This document shows positions 59,403 to 64,000 of a stretch of 64,000 bases of DNA, one piece after another. A program made the position numbers and the translations under genes. Positions within the stretch are counted from its first letter, which is position 1. Each line of letters starts with the position of its first letter. Under the pieces are notes generated by a model. It was not told the DNA's origin. It saw nothing but the letters and a program-made list of their open reading frames with translations, and made no database searches. The DNA is from Micromonospora sp. CB01531. Its GTDB lineage: Bacteria; Actinomycetota; Actinomycetes; Mycobacteriales; Micromonosporaceae. Location: positions 310,001 to 374,000 of the forward strand of contig NZ_LWLS01000061.1 of NCBI RefSeq assembly GCF_001905095.1. Direction: 5' to 3'.

Positions 59403-60356
59403 TCAGAGGATGGCGTCGAGGGCGACCAGGTCCTCGTCGGTGGGCTGCCAGGCACCCGCCTCGGCGTTGGCGCGTACCTGCTCGGGCGTGGTGGCACCGG
59501 CGATCACCGAGGTCACCGCCGGGCGGGCGGCGAGCCCACCGATGGCCACCTGGAGCATCGAGATCCCACGCTCCGCCGCGTACGCCTCGATCGCCTCGAT
59601 GGTGTCCCAGTCCGCCGCGGCCAGCCGCTCGGCGTACCGGCCGCCGCCGGAGAGCCGGCTGCCGGCGGGCGGTACCTCGCCCCGGTGGTACTTGCCGGTG
59701 AGCAGGCCGTTGGCCAGCGGGAAGAACGGCAGCATGCCCAGGCCGAACCGCTCGCAGGCCGGGATGACCTCGGCCTCGACGCGCCGCTCCAGCAGGCTGT
59801 AGTGGTTCTGCGCGGAGATGAAGCGGGTGCGGCCCTGGGAGGACGCGGTCCAGTCGGCGTCGGCGATCTGCCAGCCGGCGAAGTTCGAGTTGCCGAGGTA
59901 GCGGACCTTGCCGGTACGGACCAGGTCGTCCAGGGCAGCAAGTGTCTCGTCGATCGGAGTGTCGGGGTCGGGTTCGTGCATCTGGTACAGGTCGATGTGG
60001 TCGGTGCCGAGCCGGCGCAGCGACGCCTCGACTGCGCGAGCGATGTAGCGGCGGGCACCCCGGGCATCGAAGTCCGGCCCGTTCAGGCCGTGCATGTCCA
60101 TGCCGAACTTGGTGGCGACCACCACGTCCTCGCGGTGGCCCTTGAGCGCCTGCCCGAGCAGCTCCTCGGAGCTACCCTGCGGCTCGCCGTAGATGTCGGC
60201 GGTGTCGAAGAAGTTGATCCCGGCGTCGAGCGCGGCCTCGACCACCGCCCGGGTGCCGTCGAGGTCGAGCTTGCGGCCGAAGTTGTTGCAGCCGATGCCG
60301 ACCACGGACACCACGAGCCCGGAGTCGCCCAGCCGGCGGTACGTCATCTCACTCAC
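59403..60356 (-). CDS. Aldo/keto reductase
   Basis: NADPH-dependent (alpha/beta)8 oxidoreductase of 317 residues. The catalytic tetrad is visible: FFDTADIYG (Asp, Tyr), ATKFG (Lys) and LYQMHEPD (His). RYLGNSNFAGWQIADA, QNHYSLLERRVE and the cofactor segment SVIAGATTPEQVRANAEA follow. It resembles the YghZ/YajO/IolS (AKR11-14) group; substrate unknown. GTG at 60356 (VSEMTYRRLG) is preferred to ATG at 60347 because TAGAGT ends 7 nt upstream, a leaderless layout. Confidence 0.92.
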   Translation of the reverse strand: MSEMTYRRLGDSGLVVSVVGIGCNNFGRKLDLDGTRAVVEAALDAGINFFDTADIYGEPQGSSEELLGQALKGHREDVVVATKFGMDMHGLNGPDFDARGARRYIARAVEASLRRLGTDHIDLYQMHEPDPDTPIDETLAALDDLVRTGKVRYLGNSNFAGWQIADADWTASSQGRTRFISAQNHYSLLERRVEAEVIPACERFGLGMLPFFPLANGLLTGKYHRGEVPPAGSRLSGGGRYAERLAAADWDTIEAIEAYAAERGISMLQVAIGGLAARPAVTSVIAGATTPEQVRANAEAGAWQPTDEDLVALDAIL

Positions 60357-60363
60357 GAGATCC

Positions 60364-60369
60364 ACTCTA
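60364..60369 (-). promoter_or_regulatory. Putative -10 element of a leaderless aldo/keto reductase promoter
   Basis: TAGAGT on the minus strand, 7 nt before the GTG at 60356. Confidence 0.45.
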
Positions 60370-60512
60370 TGCCCGGGCGGAGAGCGCAACTGGTCGAGCC
60401 CCGAGGTCGGGACGACCCGGTGAGTCGTTCACGACATCAGCTCCACAGCGGCGCTCACCCGGGGCCGCCGCGCCGAACTCGCGGCGGACCCGGGTCGAAG
60501 GCACCGGCCCGG

Positions 60513-62192
60513 TCAGCCGACGTCCCAGACCGGCTCGGGGGTCTCCACCACCTCGCCGTCGCCACGGAACAGCACGAACCGGTCGAAGGAGCGGGTGAAC
60601 CAGCGGTCGTGGGTCACCGCGATCACCGTCCCCTCGAACGCGGCCAGCCCGGCTTCGAGCGCCTCGGCGGAGGCCAGGTCGAGGTTGTCGGTCGGCTCGT
60701 CGAGCAGCAGCAGGGTCGCGCCGGAGAGCTCCAGCAGCAGTACCAGGAAGCGGGCCTGTTGGCCACCGGAGAGGGTGCCGAAACGCTGATCGCCCTGCCC
60801 GGCCAGCTCGTACCGGGACAGCGCCGCCATCGCCGCGTGCCGGTCCATCCCGGCCCGGTGCTCGTCGCCCCGCCAGAGGATGTCGACCAGCGTCCTCTCC
60901 ACCAGCTCCGGCCGGTCGTGGGTCTGCGAGAAGTGCCCGGGCCGGACCCGGGCGCCGAGGCGTACCACCCCGCCGTGGGCGACGGGGGCAAGCGCGGCCG
61001 CGCCGTCGACCGGCGCGTTGGCCGGGTCCGGGTCGCTCCCGCCGCGGGCCAGCAGGCGGAGGAAATGCGACTTGCCCGTCCCGTTCGCGCCCAGCACGGC
61101 GACCCGGTCGCCGTACCAGAGCTCCAGTTCGAAGGGGTAGGTCAGGCCGTCGAGCTCGAGCTGCTCGCAGATCACCGCCCGTTTGCCGGTCCGCCCGCCG
61201 GTCAGCCGTATCCGGATGTCCTGGTCCTTCGGGGGTACGGGCGGCGGGCCGGCCTCCTCGAACTTGCGCAACCGGGTCTGCGCCGACTGGTAACGCGAGG
61301 CCATGTCGGAGTTGTACGCGGCCTTCTGCTTGTACATCAGCACCAGCTCGCGCAGCTTCTGGTGCTCCTCGTCCCAGCGCTTCCGCAGCTCGTCCAGGCG
61401 GGCGTGCCGGGCCACCCGCGCCTCGTGCCAGCTCGCGAAGCTGCCCGGATGCACCCAGGCGCTGCCACCTTCGACGGCGACCACCCGGTCGGCGGTCTGC
61501 GCCAGCAGCTCCCGGTCGTGGGAGACGTAGAGCACCGACTTGCCGGACTCGCGCAGCCGTGCCTCCAGCCACCGCTTGCCCGGCACGTCGAGGAAGTTGT
61601 CCGGCTCGTCGAGGAGGAGCACCTCGTCGGTGCCCCGGAGCAGCAGTTCGAGGGCGAAGCGCTTCTGCTGGCCGCCGGAGAGGGTCCGCACCGGGCGGTC
61701 CCGGGCGGCATCCCACGGCAGGTCGAGGACGATGGTGGTGACGGTGTCGAAGAGCACCTCGGCGTCGTACCCGCCGACCTCACCCCAGGCCGCGAGCGCG
61801 TCCGCGTACGCGAGCTGGGCCTTGCCGGCGGCGGTGCTGTACTTGCCGCGGACCTCGGCCACCCGCATGGCCGCCTCGGTCTCGGCGAGCCGGCGGCCGG
61901 CGTCCCGCAGCGCCGGCGGGGCGAGCGCGAGGGCCAGGTCGGCGAGCGTCGAGTCGTCCCCGATCATCCCGATGAACTGCCGCATCACGCCGAGACCGCC
62001 GGAGCGGGCGATCGCGCCGGTCTTCACCGGCAGGTCGCCGGCGACCATCCGGAGCAGGGTGGTCTTGCCGGCGCCGTTGGGCCCGACGAGGGCCACCTTG
62101 GCGCCCTCACCGACCCGGAACGACACCTCGGCGAAGAGCTCCCGACCGTCCGGGAGGAAGTGCCCGACCCCTGCCACGTCCACGTATCCCAC
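60513..62192 (-). CDS. ABC-F family ATPase
   Basis: Soluble protein of 559 residues with two ATPase domains and no membrane segment. Domain 1 has Walker A GPNGAGKTT (residue about 35), LSGGQQKR and LLLDEPDNFLD. A charged linker (KLRELVLMYKQKAAYNSDMASRYQ) follows. Domain 2 has Walker A GANGTGKSH (residue about 370), LSGGQQAR and LLLDEPTDNLD. ABC-F proteins act on the ribosome as translation factors or give resistance to ribosome-targeting antibiotics; which applies here is unknown. GTG at 62192 begins VGYVDVAGVGHFL; GTG at 62183 is an alternative. Confidence 0.9.
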   Translation of the reverse strand: MGYVDVAGVGHFLPDGRELFAEVSFRVGEGAKVALVGPNGAGKTTLLRMVAGDLPVKTGAIARSGGLGVMRQFIGMIGDDSTLADLALALAPPALRDAGRRLAETEAAMRVAEVRGKYSTAAGKAQLAYADALAAWGEVGGYDAEVLFDTVTTIVLDLPWDAARDRPVRTLSGGQQKRFALELLLRGTDEVLLLDEPDNFLDVPGKRWLEARLRESGKSVLYVSHDRELLAQTADRVVAVEGGSAWVHPGSFASWHEARVARHARLDELRKRWDEEHQKLRELVLMYKQKAAYNSDMASRYQSAQTRLRKFEEAGPPPVPPKDQDIRIRLTGGRTGKRAVICEQLELDGLTYPFELELWYGDRVAVLGANGTGKSHFLRLLARGGSDPDPANAPVDGAAALAPVAHGGVVRLGARVRPGHFSQTHDRPELVERTLVDILWRGDEHRAGMDRHAAMAALSRYELAGQGDQRFGTLSGGQQARFLVLLLELSGATLLLLDEPTDNLDLASAEALEAGLAAFEGTVIAVTHDRWFTRSFDRFVLFRGDGEVVETPEPVWDVG

Positions 62193-62232
62193 GCGGGCAT
62201 CCTGCCCGAGGGGGCGGGACGGCGACACTCGA

Positions 62233-62847
62233 TTATCGGGTGACCCGCAGCACCCGGTAGCCCTTCTGGCTGGCGTGCCGCTCGACCTGCCAGCCCTGCT
62301 CGATGAGCCAGCGGTGCAGCGAGTCGCCGCCGAGGTGCCGGGCGACGACCAGCCACGCCACCCCGTCCGGGGCGAGCCGGGGCAGCCAGCGGAGCAGCAG
62401 TTCGTGCAGCTCCGCTTTGCCAATGTGGATCGGCGGGTTGGACCAGATCTGGGCAAGGGAGAGGTCGGCCGGTACGTCGTCCGGCGCGGCCACCCGGACG
62501 CGGTCGGCGACGCCCACCCGGGCAGCGTTGGCGGCGGTGAGTTCCCGGGCCCGTTCGTTGACGTCGACCGCCCAGACGGTGGCGGACGGCGCGCTGGTGG
62601 CCAGTACGCAGGTGATCGGCCCGAACCCGCAGCCGACGTCGAGCAGTGGGCCGGTGGTGCCAGCGGTCGGCAGCTCGGCCTTACGCAGCAGGACGGCGGT
62701 GCCGGGATCGAGCCGGTCGGCGGAGAAGACGCCGGCGGCCGAGGTGAGGGTGTAGTCGCGCCCGGCCACGGAGAACTCGACCTCGCGCGGCCGGGCGGGG
62801 GTGGTGGGTTCAGCGGTGAAGTAGTGGTCGCCGGTCACGTCCGGCAT
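62233..62847 (-). CDS. Class I SAM methyltransferase, RsmC/RlmG-like small form
   Basis: The 204-residue protein has motif I LLDVGCGFGPITCVLA (residue about 60), an acidic motif II in VWAVDVNERARELTAANA, and the NPP-type catalytic motif IWSNPPIHIGKAE (residue about 130) found in N2-guanine methyltransferases of 16S or 23S rRNA. The N-terminus (HYFTAEPTTPARPREVEFSVAGRDYTLTSAAGVFSADRLDPG) is the standard opening of the short actinobacterial form. ATG at 62847 is the family-typical start. It follows the divergent gene at 62966. Confidence 0.9.
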   Translation of the reverse strand: MPDVTGDHYFTAEPTTPARPREVEFSVAGRDYTLTSAAGVFSADRLDPGTAVLLRKAELPTAGTTGPLLDVGCGFGPITCVLATSAPSATVWAVDVNERARELTAANAARVGVADRVRVAAPDDVPADLSLAQIWSNPPIHIGKAELHELLLRWLPRLAPDGVAWLVVARHLGGDSLHRWLIEQGWQVERHASQKGYRVLRVTR

Positions 62848-62952
62848 TGTCGCACCGGCCCCGGACGGCACCGCCGACGGTGCGGGCGAAGTAGATGCGA
62901 CACCACTTCGCTTGATTTTCCCGATATTACCCCCGAAAGGGACAATGGGTCC

Positions 62953-62958
62953 TAGGGT
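62953..62958 (+). promoter_or_regulatory. Putative -10 element of a leaderless promoter
   Basis: TAGGGT, 7 nt before the ATG at 62966. Confidence 0.45.
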
Positions 62959-62965
62959 AACGCAC

Positions 62966-64000
62966 ATGGTGTATCGGTACGAGTCCGATAAGGACGGCTT
63001 CCTGGAGTACCCGAGGCCCGGGTCGGAGCCGTCCGTACCCGCGGCACCTCCACCCGCGGGCCCCTCGCCGTCCCGCTTCCCCACTCCGTCGCTGCCCCCG
63101 CCGGTGCGGCGCACCCGACCGCCCGTCGACGTCATCCCGGCCCCGGCCCCCGCCCCGGCGCCGGCCCGGCAGGCGTCCGCTCCGGCCGCCGCCCGGGCCA
63201 CCGGGCCGACGCCGCCGCCGGCGTCCACCGCCGCACCGCATCGGGAGGCAGCGCCGCCGGCGTCCACCACCGCGGCGCGCCCATCCGCGCCGGCCGCGGA
63301 GCCCCCGGTCACCCGCACGGCAGACGAGCTGGATCAGGCCGAGCCTGCCAGGCCCGCCCGCAGGCGCGGCGGCGGCCGGGCCTGGCAGGTGCTGATCGGC
63401 GGCGCCGCCGTGCTGGTGCTGCTCGCGCTCTGCGGCCTGGCCGTCGCCGCCCTGCTCCAGGAGCGGACCGGCAACCCGCAGGCCGGCCAGCAGACCGGGC
63501 AGCCCGTGGTGGAGCAGTCGGCCGCCGCCGACGGGAAGGACCTGGACTCCCGGGACACCGACCAGTCGGCGCTCACCGCCAAGGAGGTCTTCCCGGGCCG
63601 GCAGCTCGTGGTCGCCAGCGGCCAGCCGGCCTACCAGGTGCTCAAGTCGCAGTCCAGCGGCAGCTGCGCGGTCGCGGCGACCGATGAGATCGCCGACCTG
63701 CTCGTCCGCCTCGGCTGCAACCAGGTGGTCCGGGCGACCCTCCGCTCCCCCGACGGGGACTACCTGATCACCGCCGGCCTGTTCAACCTGACCGACGTGG
63801 CCAGCGCCCAGCGGGCCCGGGACCGGATGCGGCAGCTGCTTGACGAACGGCAGGGCCGGCTGCAGGGCATGTCGGTCGACAACAGCACCGAGGCCGTGGC
63901 GAAGGCCGGCGCCCGGGTCGGCTGGCAGGTACGCGGGCACTACCTCGCCTACTGCCTGGTCGCCCGCGCGGACGGGCAGCGAATCAGCTCCACCGACGCC
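62966..64000 (+). CDS. Pro/Ala-rich single-pass membrane protein (3' end beyond window)
   Basis: Open at the right edge, so at least 345 residues. It begins MVYRYESDKDGFLEYPRPGSEP, then a disordered Pro/Ala-rich stretch to about residue 135. A membrane helix (VLIGGAAVLVLLALCGLAVAALL, about 140 to 165) comes next, then an extracellular domain with GKDLDSRDTDQSALTAKEVFPG, SSGSCAVAATDEIADLLVRLGCNQVV and DYLITAGLFNLTDVASAQRARDRM. I do not recognise the family. The paired cysteines and domain pattern suggest an exported, folded sensor-like or cell-wall-facing domain. The start is 7 nt after TAGGGT. Confidence 0.8.
   Translation, partial: MVYRYESDKDGFLEYPRPGSEPSVPAAPPPAGPSPSRFPTPSLPPPVRRTRPPVDVIPAPAPAPAPARQASAPAAARATGPTPPPASTAAPHREAAPPASTTAARPSAPAAEPPVTRTADELDQAEPARPARRRGGGRAWQVLIGGAAVLVLLALCGLAVAALLQERTGNPQAGQQTGQPVVEQSAAADGKDLDSRDTDQSALTAKEVFPGRQLVVASGQPAYQVLKSQSSGSCAVAATDEIADLLVRLGCNQVVRATLRSPDGDYLITAGLFNLTDVASAQRARDRMRQLLDERQGRLQGMSVDNSTEAVAKAGARVGWQVRGHYLAYCLVARADGQRISSTDA

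Overview
This is a high-GC actinobacterial chromosome segment, most likely from Micromonospora or a close relative in the Micromonosporaceae. The evidence is the extreme G/C bias at third codon positions, frequent GTG starts, a complete cvnABCD conservon, a HemD/winged-helix nitrate regulator of the NnaR type, a GlnR-type operator, and short palindromic repeats that run into gene ends. Nothing suggests a plasmid, prophage or large genomic island. I see no tRNA, rRNA, CRISPR array or intact insertion sequence.

Layout. (1) 1-2963: the end of a sugar ABC importer (ATPase, permease) and a ROK-family repressor. (2) 2997-6463: a two-gene ABC exporter whose nucleotide-binding domains are degenerate in complementary ways. 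(3) 6535-14879: a leftward housekeeping run with tsaD, rimI, tsaB, ung, tsaE, an alpha/beta hydrolase, alr, the NAD(P)HX repair enzyme and acpS. A decayed gene lies between tsaB and ung. (4) 15098-19119: a small helical protein and a DUF1023 hydrolase with a 1-base frameshift, facing glmS across a strong hairpin. (5) 19362-25333: a secreted LVIVD-repeat protein, a DUF305 protein, an MmpS-like protein, an aminotransferase and a threonine-aldolase-like enzyme. (6) 25820-28222: glmM, rpsI, rplM.

(7) 28413-39246: nitrate/nitrite assimilation. It holds narK, an inserted MazEF-like toxin-antitoxin pair and a methyltransferase. These are followed by an assimilatory nitrate reductase under a GlnR-like operator, an FAD reductase with a frameshifted BFD tail, nirB, nirD and the NnaR-like regulator. 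(8) 39326-45395: a conservon (cvnABCD) with a nitrate-sensing-type kinase, facing a divergent ABC-type binding lipoprotein. (9) 45593-49892: a divergent locus for uptake and oxidation of a small organic compound (permease and binding protein leftward; ATPase, LLM-class flavin oxidoreductase and cupin rightward). (10) 49967-53230: a large membrane protein with a very long disordered tail. (11) 53277-59236: a seven-gene thiamine operon led by a TPP riboswitch, with two ThiE-like proteins. (12) 59403-64000: an aldo/keto reductase, an ABC-F ATPase, a methyltransferase and a Pro-rich membrane protein cut by the window end.

The most unusual signals are non-coding. A stem-loop occurs twice (45405-45485 and 55691-55765) with an identical 28-nt loop and a shared 5' flank, but unrelated stems that are each fully self-complementary. 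Other palindromic elements extend NirD and one ThiE in frame. At least nine genes begin 6 to 8 nt after a TAnnnT hexamer, which suggests widespread leaderless transcription. There are also a perfect Crp-type palindrome, a GlnR-type four-site array, and a small cluster of DnaA-box sequences far from any replication gene.
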